Below, piece after piece: positions 1 through 5,010 of a stretch of 5,010 nt of DNA. Source of the stretch: Rhodocyclaceae bacterium (GTDB lineage Bacteria; Pseudomonadota; Gammaproteobacteria; Burkholderiales; Rhodocyclaceae); assembly GCA_013821865.1 (NCBI GenBank), contig PNJM01000192.1, positions 1 through 5,010 on the forward strand, in the 5' to 3' direction. The notes beneath the pieces are model-generated. The model saw only the letters and a program-made list of their open reading frames with translations. It made no database searches and was not told the DNA's origin. Numbering within the stretch: position 1 is the first letter of the stretch; the number at the start of each line of letters is the position of its first letter. A program made the translations under genes and the position numbers.

Positions 1-503
1 GCGTCCTTGATGGCGTCGATGCCCGCCTTGGCGCACATCTCGTCGAGGTCGCCGCCCGGCGCGCCGGAGACGCCGATGCCGCCGATGATGGCGCCGCCGC
101 CCTCGATCAGCACGCCGCCGCCGACCATGACCACGTTCGGCAGATGGCGGATGCCGCTGGCCGTCTTGCCCGCCTGGGTTTCCGCCGCCATCGTGGTGGT
201 GCTGGCGCGGAAGCTGACAGCGGTCCATGCCTTGCCGATCGCCGTTTCCGGCGTGTGCGGACCGGCATAGCGGTCGCGCAGCATGACCTGCGCCAGGCCG
301 CTGCGATCCACCACCGCCACCGCCACCTGGTAGCCGCTGTCGCGGCATTTCTTCAGCGCGGCCTGCGCCGCCTTGAGCGCGGCATCCGGCACGAGAGCGC
401 GAATGTTGTAGGTCGCTTCTTCCGGCGGCGCCGCATTCGCCTGGAGCAGGCACAGCGCCAGGGAAGCGGCGACAGCAATGCGGGAAAGCGGTTTGCGGTT
501 CAT
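1..503 (-). CDS. Secreted GlcG/HbpS-family (DUF336) heme-binding-like protein, 3' end cut by window edge
   Basis: The gene starts at ATG 503-501 and runs off the window after 167 codons, with no stop seen. Residues 1-24 form a Sec signal peptide: basic MNRK, a hydrophobic stretch around 9-20, and cleavage likely after ANA (24/25), so the mature protein should be periplasmic or secreted. From about residue 38 it has the GlcG/HbpS fold signature: a helix with A-K-A-A-Q, the strand VAVAVVDRSG (about 60-69), a middle region with ETAIGKAWTAVSF (86-98), and the glycine-rich GGGVLIEGGGAIIGGIGVSG (128-147) followed by D-x-D-E-x-C-A-x-A-G. Family members are about 140-175 residues long, so only a few residues are probably missing. 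Known members (Streptomyces HbpS) bind heme, while others sit in glycolate or other catabolic loci with no proven activity. The gene lies 27 bases after the acr3 stop with its own strong ribosome site, so it is probably the next gene of the ars operon. Its role in arsenic handling is unknown. The family call is firm; the ligand is not. Confidence 0.85.
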   Translation of the reverse strand, partial: MNRKPLSRIAVAASLALCLLQANAAPPEEATYNIRALVPDAALKAAQAALKKCRDSGYQVAVAVVDRSGLAQVMLRDRYAGPHTPETAIGKAWTAVSFRASTTTMAAETQAGKTASGIRHLPNVVMVGGGVLIEGGGAIIGGIGVSGAPGGDLDEMCAKAGIDAIKD

Positions 504-507
504 GGTG

Positions 508-515
508 ACCTCCCT
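508..515 (-). promoter_or_regulatory. Strong ribosome binding site of the GlcG-like gene
   Basis: On the minus strand AGGGAGGT lies 4 bases before the ATG at 503-501. This near-ideal Shine-Dalgarno sequence fixes the start that gives the complete signal peptide. It also indicates efficient independent initiation, not reliance on coupling to acr3. Confidence 0.8.
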
Positions 516-530
516 CTTCAAGAAAAGCGC

Positions 531-1610
531 TCAATCCGCTCGCGCGGCCGATTCGTACCAGTCACGGGTGGAATTTACCACTTTCACGACCAGCAGCATC
601 ACCGGCACCTCGATCAGCACGCCCACCACCGTGGCCAGCGCCGCGCCGGACTCGAAGCCAAAAAGCGAAATCGCCGCCGCCACCGCCAACTCGAAGAAGT
701 TGGAAGCACCGATCAGCGCCGAGGGGCAGGCGACGCTGTGCTTCTCGCCGACCGCGCGGTTGAGCCAGTAGGCGAGCGCGGAGTTGAAGAAGACCTGGAT
801 CAGGATCGGCACCGCCAGCAGGGCGATGACGAGGGGCTGCCCGAGAATGGCCTCGCCCTGGAAGGCGAACAGCAGTACCAGCGTGGCGAGCAGCGCGGAG
901 ATCGACCACGGGCCGATCTTCGCCATCGTCGCGTCGAAATGTTCCTGCCCCCTGGCCAGGAGCGACTTGCGCCAGGCCTGCGCGAGCGCCAGCGGGATGA
1001 CGATGTAGAGCACGACGGAGGTGACCAGCGTGTCCCACGGCACCGTGATCGCCGAGATGCCGAGCAGCAGGCCGACGATGGGGGCGAAGGCGAAGATCAT
1101 GATGGTGTCGTTCAAGGCGACCTGCGAGAGCGTGAACAGGGGATCGCCGTCGGAGAGCCGGCTCCAGACGAAGACCATCGCCGTGCACGGCGCCGCGGCA
1201 AGCAGGATCAGGCCGGCGATGTAGCTGTCGATCTGCTCCGCCGGCAGCAGCGGGGCGAACAGATGGCGGATGAAGAGCCAGCCGAGGAAGGCCATCGAGA
1301 AGGGCTTCACCAGCCAGTTCACGAACAGCGTCACGCCGATGCCGCGCACGTGCGCCCTCACCTGGTGCAGGGCGCCGAAATCGACCTTCACCAGCATGGG
1401 AATGATCATCACCCAGATCAGCAGGCCGACCGGAAGATTGACCCGCGCCACCTCCATCCTGCCCAGCACCTGGAATGGCGCCGGCGCGAACTGGCCGAGC
1501 GCGATGCCAGTAAGAATGCAGAGGAACACCCAGACGGTGAGGTAGCGCTCGAAGAGGCTCATCGGGGCGCCGGCAGCGGTCTTGCCGACAACCTCGCACT
1601 GCGCGCTCAC
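531..1610 (-). CDS. acr3: ACR3-family arsenite efflux permease
   Basis: This 359-residue inner-membrane carrier exports As(III) from the cytoplasm, driven by the membrane potential or proton gradient as in the ACR3 (BART superfamily) group, which is unrelated to E. coli ArsB. About ten hydrophobic segments are visible, near residues 22-40, 58-76, 88-110, 131-150, 163-183, 190-210, 233-250, 257-281, 295-317 and 320-344. Family signatures are present: LLAAAPCTAMVFVWS with the conserved cysteine at 142 in the fourth segment, ALNDTIM (165-171), FFNSALAYWLNR (274-285), GASNFFELA with Glu307, and VLIEVPVML with Glu334. The fourth-segment cysteine and ninth-segment glutamate are the residues known to be needed for transport in the family. 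The GTG start (1610-1608) gives the N-terminus MSAQCEV; the GTG overlaps the stop of the upstream arsC remnant as GTGA, and a GAGGGG ribosome site lies 8 bases before it. Met17 (MSLFERYL) is an alternative start. Length is typical and no damage is seen. Confidence 0.95.
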   Translation of the reverse strand: MSAQCEVVGKTAAGAPMSLFERYLTVWVFLCILTGIALGQFAPAPFQVLGRMEVARVNLPVGLLIWVMIIPMLVKVDFGALHQVRAHVRGIGVTLFVNWLVKPFSMAFLGWLFIRHLFAPLLPAEQIDSYIAGLILLAAAPCTAMVFVWSRLSDGDPLFTLSQVALNDTIMIFAFAPIVGLLLGISAITVPWDTLVTSVVLYIVIPLALAQAWRKSLLARGQEHFDATMAKIGPWSISALLATLVLLFAFQGEAILGQPLVIALLAVPILIQVFFNSALAYWLNRAVGEKHSVACPSALIGASNFFELAVAAAISLFGFESGAALATVVGVLIEVPVMLLVVKVVNSTRDWYESAARAD

Positions 1611-1732
1611 GACGCAGACCCCTCGTCGCGCACGGCACCGATCTCGCGGAGCTTGTCCTGCAACGCCGGCCGGTCGATCTTGCCCAGGGGCAGGCCGAGA
1701 AACAGCAAAATGCGCGAGGTGCGTTGAGACAT
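1607..1732 (-). pseudogene. arsC: Remnant of arsenate reductase arsC (start codon plus C-terminal tail only)
   Basis: This is a 41-codon open frame from ATG 1732-1730 to TGA 1609-1607. Residues 6-34, roughly SRILLFLGLPL-GKIDRPALQDKLREIGAV, resemble the extreme C-terminus of thioredoxin-coupled (low-molecular-weight phosphatase type) ArsC, where an RIxLFxxLPLxxLD segment is followed by LQxxLxxIG. A working ArsC of this family has about 130-170 residues and carries an N-terminal P-loop Cys-x5-Arg plus two further cysteines. This frame has no cysteine at all and cannot be catalytic. It begins where arsC would be expected, 7 bases after arsR, and keeps a good ribosome site (GAGGA), and the frame is open. 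The simplest reading is an in-frame internal deletion that joined the first few codons to the tail. Its stop overlaps the acr3 GTG start, so translation of the stub may still help translation of acr3. It could instead be a chance short peptide; the homology is recalled by eye, not computed. Confidence 0.6.
1619..1624 (-). promoter_or_regulatory. Ribosome binding site for acr3 inside the arsC remnant
   Basis: On the minus strand GAGGGG lies 8 bases before the GTG at 1610-1608. It supports the GTG as the acr3 start over the internal Met17 codon. It also offers a reason for selection to keep the tail of the broken upstream gene, since the signal is encoded in the remnant's last codons. Confidence 0.6.
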
Positions 1733-1736
1733 GATT

Positions 1737-1741
1737 TCCTC
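1737..1741 (-). promoter_or_regulatory. Ribosome binding site of the arsC remnant, overlapping the arsR stop
   Basis: GAGGA on the minus strand lies 4 bases before ATG 1732-1730 and overlaps the arsR TGA (1742-1740). An intact initiation signal before a 41-codon frame suggests the stub is still translated as ribosomes finish arsR. Confidence 0.6.
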
Positions 1742-2075
1742 AGGTGGCAAGAGATTTCTTTTGTTTCGATTTTGGCGAGGGCGGGCAGGACCGTCCGCCG
1801 CAGCAGTTTTCGGTGAGAAAGGCCACGATGCCGTTCATCGCCTCGAAATTGGCGGAATAGAAAATGAAGCGGCTCTGCTGGCGCGCGTCCACCAGGCCGG
1901 CATTGGCGAGTTGCGCCAGGTGAAACGACAGCGTCGCCGCGGGAACGCCGAGCCTCCCGCCGATGTCGCCGGCGCACAGCCCTTCCCGGCCGGCTTCGAC
2001 CAGCAGGCGGAACACCGCCAGGCGGGTTTCCTGGGCCAGCGCGGCGAGGCAATGGACGGCCTGCTTTAGTTTCAC
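1740..2075 (-). CDS. arsR: ArsR-family arsenite-responsive repressor
   Basis: This 111-residue winged-helix dimeric repressor is expected to leave its operator when As(III) binds. The N-terminus KLKQAVHCLAALAQETRLAVFRLLV is the usual first helix region. The recognition helix-turn-helix covers about residues 34-58 (CAGDIGGRLGVPAATLSFHLAQL), followed by the wing with RQQSRFIFYS (65-74). Cysteines occur at 9, 34, 91, 92 and 97. The C-terminal pair Cys91-Cys92 plus Cys97 resembles the C-terminal triad of the Acidithiobacillus ferrooxidans ArsR type (adjacent pair plus one nearby Cys), not the CVC site of the E. coli plasmid ArsR. The start is GTG at 2075-2073: it gives the standard N-terminus, and no in-frame ATG or GTG lies nearby upstream, only a TTG about 13 codons earlier. 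No proper Shine-Dalgarno precedes it. Its stop is followed after 7 bases by the arsC remnant. It probably represses itself and the downstream pump through the inverted repeat just before its start. Confidence 0.93.
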   Translation of the reverse strand: MKLKQAVHCLAALAQETRLAVFRLLVEAGREGLCAGDIGGRLGVPAATLSFHLAQLANAGLVDARQQSRFIFYSANFEAMNGIVAFLTENCCGGRSCPPSPKSKQKKSLAT

Positions 2076-2095
2076 ATTTCCATAATAATGGAAAT
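2076..2095 (-). promoter_or_regulatory. Inverted repeat, probable ArsR operator
   Basis: Minus strand ATTTCCAT, a 4-base TATT centre, then ATGGAAAT: two perfect 8-base arms forming an AT-rich near-palindrome in an otherwise GC-rich region. It ends directly at the arsR GTG and covers the predicted -10 box. ArsR-family repressors bind such AT-rich dyads at their own promoters. The site identity is inferred from position and symmetry; no footprint or comparison was available. Confidence 0.7.
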
Positions 2096-2111
2096 ATGTG
2101 GCGCAAGGCAA
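2082..2111 (-). promoter_or_regulatory. Predicted sigma-70 promoter of the arsR-acr3 operon
   Basis: On the minus strand, a -35 box TTGCCT (2111-2106) and a -10 box TATTAT (2087-2082) are separated by 18 bases. Each is close to consensus (TTGACA, TATAAT). Transcription would start about 6-8 bases after the -10 box, at about 2076-2074, which coincides with the arsR GTG. The mRNA would then have little or no leader, which fits the lack of a ribosome site. The -10 box lies inside the inverted repeat, as expected for direct repression by ArsR. Confidence 0.5.
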
Positions 2112-2127
2112 CGCCTGCTGCGTTACC
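2107..2127 (-). other. RNA hairpin across the regulator stop codon
   Basis: In the minus-strand transcript an 8-base arm GGUAACGC, a 5-base loop AGCAG and an arm GCGUUGCC pair fully with one U-G wobble. The regulator's UAA stop lies in the first arm and the arsR -35 box overlaps the second arm. No run of U follows, only UUGCGCC and later UAUUU, so a classical intrinsic terminator is unlikely. It may protect the 3' end of the upstream message or weakly limit read-through into arsR. Confidence 0.4.
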
Positions 2128-3454
2128 CCTCCTCCCCCGCAATGCCCAGCTTGCGCAGCTTCTCCCACAGATTCTTGCGGCTGATGCCGAGCACTGCAGC
2201 GGTTTCCGCCATGCGCCAGCGGTTGGCGCGCAGGGCATTTTCGATGTAGCGCCGTTCGCAGGCCTGCAGGTAATCGGCGAGCAGTTCGTCCGGCTCGTCC
2301 TCCTGCGGTGCGGGCAGTTCGCCGAAAAGCAGTTCCGGCGTCAGCAGCGGCTGGGTGGACAGGATGCAGGCGCGCTCCAGGATGTGCTTCAACTGGCGAA
2401 TGTTGCCCGGCCAGGGGTAGTCGAGCATGGGTTTTTCCGCGCTGCGGTGCAGGCGGCGCACAACGCCGCCGTGCTCGGTCGCGCTGCGCGCGAGCAGGCG
2501 GTCGGTGAGCCACAGGATGTCCTCCTTGCGCTCGCGCAGGGGCGGAATGTGCAGGTGGATGACATGGATGCGGTAATACAGATCCTCGCGAAACTCGCCC
2601 TTTTCCACCATCTTCTTCAGATCGCGGTTGGTCGCGCAGACCAGGCGGATGTCCACCGGGATCGGCGTGTCGCCGCCCACCCTGACGATCTGCCGCTCCT
2701 GGATGGCGCGCAGCAGCTTGACTTGCATGGCGGGCGTCGTGTCGCCGATCTCGTCGAGGAAAAGCGTGCCGCCGTCGGCCTGCTCGAACAACCCTTTGCG
2801 GTCGCGCGCCGCACCCGTGTAGGCGCCCTTGACGTGACCGAACAGCTCGGCCTCGAGCAGGGTTTCCGTCAGCGCGCCGCAGTTCACCGCCACAAATGGC
2901 CGGCGCCCCTCCGCATCGCGCCAGCGATGCAGGGCGCGCGCCACTTCTTCCTTGCCCACGCCCGATTCGCCTGTGATCAGCACCGTGCCGGAACTGCCGG
3001 CGATTTTCGGCAGCATGGCTTCGATGGCGCGCATCGCGCTGGAGACGCCCAGCGCCGGCTCGCCGGCCGCCGACGGCCGGCCCCGGGTGCACAAAGCCCG
3101 CACCTTGTTGAGCAGGGCGCGGATATCCAGCGGCTTGGTCAGATAGTCCTCGGCGCCCAGCTTGAGCATGCGCACCGCGCCGTCGATGGCGCCGTAGCCG
3201 GTGATGAAGATCCAGGGCGGCAGCTCGCTGCCGGTGGCGCGGGCCTGCTCGAACAGCGCTTCGCCGTCGATGTCCGGCAGCTGGATGTCGCTAATCACCA
3301 CATCGTAGCGCTTGCGCGCGAGCGTCTCCAGCGCCGGGCAGCCGAGGCGAAACCAGTCGCATTCGAAGCCTTCCAGGCCGAAACGGTCGACCAGTGCTTC
3401 GCCCATGATTTCGTCGTCCTCGATCAGGCAGATGCGGTAGGGCCGCTCAGTCAT
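2123..3454 (-). CDS. aioR: Sigma-54-dependent NtrC-family response regulator, AioR/ArxR-like
   Basis: This 443-residue cytoplasmic activator would receive phosphate from the neighbouring kinase and then drive open-complex formation by sigma-54 RNA polymerase. The receiver domain spans about 5-120 with acidic residues Glu12/Asp13/Asp14, phospho-acceptor Asp56 ([13 protein letters not shown]), Thr85 and Lys107. The AAA+ domain spans about 135-370: Walker [10 protein letters not shown] (161-169), the sigma-54 contact loop as GAYTGA (210-215, Tyr in place of the usual Phe), Walker [10 protein letters not shown] with Asp234/Glu235, arginine-finger region REDLYYR (289-295) and sensor [10 protein letters not shown] (348-355). 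A Fis-type helix-turn-helix lies at about 402-438 ([25 protein letters not shown]). All parts look intact and length is normal for the family. ATG 3454 overlaps the kinase stop by 4 bases (ATGA), with a GGAG ribosome site 7 bases upstream. The domain call is certain. The AioR (or ArxR) identity is inferred from the adjacent binding-protein tail, kinase and arsenic genes; its target promoter is not in the window. Confidence 0.85.
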   Translation of the reverse strand: MTERPYRICLIEDDEIMGEALVDRFGLEGFECDWFRLGCPALETLARKRYDVVISDIQLPDIDGEALFEQARATGSELPPWIFITGYGAIDGAVRMLKLGAEDYLTKPLDIRALLNKVRALCTRGRPSAAGEPALGVSSAMRAIEAMLPKIAGSSGTVLITGESGVGKEEVARALHRWRDAEGRRPFVAVNCGALTETLLEAELFGHVKGAYTGAARDRKGLFEQADGGTLFLDEIGDTTPAMQVKLLRAIQERQIVRVGGDTPIPVDIRLVCATNRDLKKMVEKGEFREDLYYRIHVIHLHIPPLRERKEDILWLTDRLLARSATEHGGVVRRLHRSAEKPMLDYPWPGNIRQLKHILERACILSTQPLLTPELLFGELPAPQEDEPDELLADYLQACERRYIENALRANRWRMAETAAVLGISRKNLWEKLRKLGIAGEEG

Positions 3455-4902
3455 GATGCAACTCCAATCGGAATGCGCACTTCGAACACCATGAGATTCT
3501 CTTTCACCCTCGCGGCGATGCTACCGCCTAATTGGTGCGCGATCTGCCAGGTAACCCACAGGCCGAGGCCGTGGCCGGATTCGGAAAGCGGCGAGAAAGG
3601 CTCGAACAGGTGTTCCATCTGCTCCGGCGTCAGCAGCTTGCCGTCGTTCGTCACGACGGTCGCCAGTTCGCCCGCCTCGATGCCGATGCGGCAACCGATG
3701 TCGCCGCCCTCATTCGCCGCCTGGATGGCGTTGAGCAGCAGGTTGATGAGTATCTGCCGCAGCAGCGTCGCCGACAGCGGCAAGGTTTCCGGCAGGGCGT
3801 TGTCCCAGGACAGCCGCAGGCGCTTCTTGTGCGCAGCCGGTGCGACGAGGGTGCGGACGTCCTCGATGTCCTGCTGTCCCAGGTCGCGGCTTTTCAGCCT
3901 CGCCTCGACCAGCAAGGCGGCCACCGTGTCCTTGACCTGCACCAGACCGCGCTCCAGCAGGGAAATCGTCTTCAGCGTGCGCGGGTCGGCGTCGGCATGG
4001 CATTTCAGCGTATCGATGGCGGTGAGCATGCCGCCCAGCGGATTGTTGATCTCGTGGGCGATGCCCGCCGCCAGCCGCCCGACCGCCGCCAGCCGCTCGG
4101 TCTGCACCACCTGCCGCTCGAGCATCGCCTTCTCGCGCAGTTCCCGCACCATCCGCAGGTAACTCTGGAACAGCCGGCCCAGTTCGTCGCGGTAGGCATA
4201 CAGGCCCGGATCGAGATCGTCCGGCACGCCGCGCCCCAGCCCCTCGACGTGGCCGGCCAACTGTACCAGCGGCCCCGCCATGCGCCGCCCCCAGTACCAG
4301 TTCGCCGGCAGCAGCACCGCCAGCACGAGCAGGCCGATCAGCGCGCCGCTTTGCGCCGTGCGCCAGAAGCGCGGCATGAAGACGCTTTTCGAATGCGAGA
4401 TCACCAGCGTGCCGAGCAGCGCCGCCTCGTCGGCAATGGGCACCACGACATACAAGTGCTCCGAGTCCGGCAGCTCGACGGTATGCGCATCGCGCCCCTG
4501 CAGGCCCTCGATGGCCACGACCAGTGCCGCCTCCTCGCGGCCAAAACTGCGGAAATCGGTCAGCATGGGCATCTCGGTGGGACGCGAGGAGACCACTATG
4601 CGGTAGCTGCGATCCAGCACGATGATGGCGTCGGGCTGCACCGGATTCTCCTCCGCTTCGCCTTCAATGGGTGCCCGCACCAATTCGAAGGCGCGCCAGA
4701 CGTCGTCGTGCAGCAGGGGCCGGAAGAGCGATTTCGCCAGCGTGCGGCCAAGGCTTTTCGAGCTGATGAGCAGGTCTTCCTTGAGATCGTCATAGGCGCG
4801 GAACATCAGCGCGCCGGAAACCGCCAGCGCCGTGGCGACGATGAGGAAGCTCCCCCACAGGGGAAGCTTGATGCGCAGGCTGAGATTGAAGAGCGCCTTC
4901 AT
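3451..4902 (-). CDS. aioS: Membrane sensor histidine kinase, AioS/ArxS-like
   Basis: This is a 483-residue inner-membrane kinase. Segment 1 spans the membrane at about 14-34 and segment 2 at about 184-204, enclosing a periplasmic domain of about 150 residues (35-183; strands such as AIIVLDRSYRIVVSS and EHLYVVVPIA, PAS/Cache-like in appearance). A HAMP linker (about 205-258) and a coiled stretch rich in E/R lead to the H-box GIAHEINNPLG with phospho-acceptor His283. The ATPase region has an N-box ILINLLLNAIQAA (Asn391), an F-box-like HLFEPFSPL (431-439) and a G2 box GHGLGL (443-448). The G1 box is unusual: TNDGKLL at 418-424 where DxGxG is expected. The periplasmic domain has no cysteine, so it cannot bind As(III) by thiols itself; this fits sensing through a separate binding protein. 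ATG 4902-4900 overlaps the stop of the upstream gene (ATGA), with GAGGA directly adjacent, so start-up by translational coupling is likely. The kinase call is certain; the arsenic role is inferred from context. Confidence 0.82.
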   Translation of the reverse strand: MKALFNLSLRIKLPLWGSFLIVATALAVSGALMFRAYDDLKEDLLISSKSLGRTLAKSLFRPLLHDDVWRAFELVRAPIEGEAEENPVQPDAIIVLDRSYRIVVSSRPTEMPMLTDFRSFGREEAALVVAIEGLQGRDAHTVELPDSEHLYVVVPIADEAALLGTLVISHSKSVFMPRFWRTAQSGALIGLLVLAVLLPANWYWGRRMAGPLVQLAGHVEGLGRGVPDDLDPGLYAYRDELGRLFQSYLRMVRELREKAMLERQVVQTERLAAVGRLAAGIAHEINNPLGGMLTAIDTLKCHADADPRTLKTISLLERGLVQVKDTVAALLVEARLKSRDLGQQDIEDVRTLVAPAAHKKRLRLSWDNALPETLPLSATLLRQILINLLLNAIQAANEGGDIGCRIGIEAGELATVVTNDGKLLTPEQMEHLFEPFSPLSESGHGLGLWVTWQIAHQLGGSIAARVKENLMVFEVRIPIGVAS

Positions 4903-5010
4903 TCCTCGCCGAAGGCCCGCATCATCTGCGCCACGCTGTCATAGAGCTTCGGATCATTGACGGCGAAGCCGTCCAGGTTGAGGCGCTTGAGCAGCGCCCT
5001 GCCCTGCGGA
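4899..5010 (-). CDS. C-terminus of a probable periplasmic binding protein (PhnD/AioX-like), 5' part outside window
   Basis: Only the last 36 codons and the TGA (4901-4899) are present, reading ...LLKRLNLDGFAVNDPKLYD and ending MMRAFGEE. The pattern of a small helix, LxLDGF, then a D-P-x-L-Y-D motif and a final helix resembles the tail of periplasmic phosphate/phosphonate-type (PhnD) substrate-binding proteins, which include AioX, the arsenite-binding partner of the AioS kinase. The stop overlaps the kinase start by 4 bases, so the genes are co-transcribed and probably co-regulated. Order binding protein - kinase - sigma-54 regulator matches aioXSR. The fragment is too short for a firm family call, and the arsenite-binding cysteine known from AioX would lie outside the window. 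Confidence 0.55.
   Translation of the reverse strand, partial: PQGRALLKRLNLDGFAVNDPKLYDSVAQMMRAFGEE

Noticed and set aside
504..530. Possible terminator between acr3 and the GlcG-like gene
   Set aside because: The 27 bases hold only the ribosome site and a short pyrimidine/A-rich stretch. No stem followed by a U-run is visible.
1560..1562. acr3 start at internal Met17
   Set aside because: The GTG at 1610-1608 has a ribosome site at suitable spacing, overlaps the upstream stop, and gives the N-terminus MSAQCEV, which looks normal for the family. Met17 remains possible but less likely.
144..1727. 527-codon open frame on the plus strand
   Set aside because: It lies antisense to acr3, the arsC remnant and the GlcG-like gene. 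Its product is rich in R, H, Q, E and D with no recognisable domain, typical of an antisense frame in GC-rich coding DNA.
2076..2122. Sigma-54 (-24/-12) promoter before arsR, which could have been a target of the adjacent regulator
   Set aside because: No GG-N10-GC pair with the TGGCAC/TTGC context was found. The sigma-70 boxes plus the ArsR-like inverted repeat explain the gap better.
562..2238. 558-codon minus-strand frame across the acr3 and arsR region
   Set aside because: It is an out-of-frame shadow of arsR, the arsC remnant and acr3, with arginine-rich translation and no recognisable fold.
1740..3092. Long minus-strand frame that would fuse ArsR to about 340 upstream residues
   Set aside because: The upstream part is out of frame with the regulator gene and has no domain. 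ArsR proteins are about 110 residues, and the GTG at 2075-2073 gives the normal N-terminus.
2096..4162. 688-codon open frame on the plus strand
   Set aside because: It is fully antisense to the well-supported regulator and kinase, and the translation has low complexity and no domain.
3532..4944. 470-codon open frame on the plus strand
   Set aside because: It is antisense to the kinase. Its composition (H, R, Q rich) is that of a shadow frame.

Overview
The window is a compact GC-rich (roughly 60-65%) stretch in which every supportable gene lies on the minus strand, so it reads from position 5010 down to 1. Dense packing, stop/start overlaps and protein types (an NtrC-like activator with its kinase, an ACR3 arsenite pump, a proteobacterial ArsR with a C-terminal Cys-Cys motif) suggest a proteobacterium, most likely a betaproteobacterium. 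The taxonomic call is an inference from style, not from a marker gene.

Upstream block (5010-2123): the last 36 codons of a gene whose tail resembles periplasmic PhnD/AioX-type binding proteins overlap a membrane histidine kinase (4902-3451) by 4 bases. The kinase in turn overlaps a sigma-54-dependent response regulator (3454-2123) by 4 bases. Binding protein - kinase - NtrC-type regulator, lying directly before arsenic-resistance genes, matches the arsenite-sensing three-component systems AioXSR (arsenite oxidase control) and ArxXSR. In those systems a periplasmic protein binds As(III) and signals through the kinase, and the regulator activates oxidase genes with sigma-54 RNA polymerase. The oxidase genes themselves are not in this window.

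Junction (2127-2076): a GC-rich hairpin spans the regulator stop codon. It is followed by a plausible sigma-70 promoter whose -10 box lies inside an inverted repeat of 8-base arms abutting the GTG start of arsR. This layout suggests autorepression by ArsR and possibly a leaderless arsR transcript.

Downstream block (2075-1): arsR, then a 41-codon open frame that looks like an arsenate reductase (arsC) reduced to its start and its C-terminal tail, then an ACR3-family arsenite efflux permease, then a secreted GlcG/HbpS-family (DUF336) protein cut by the window edge. Gaps are 7, -4 and 27 bases, consistent with one operon.

Together, the cell appears to sense arsenite outside (upstream three-component system) and inside (ArsR) and to pump it out (ACR3), while the arsC position is occupied by a catalytically empty remnant. 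The remnant, the promoter/operator layout, the atypical ATP-binding box of the kinase and the GlcG-like gene in an arsenic operon are the points most worth a second look. No mobile elements, tRNA/rRNA genes or CRISPR arrays were seen.
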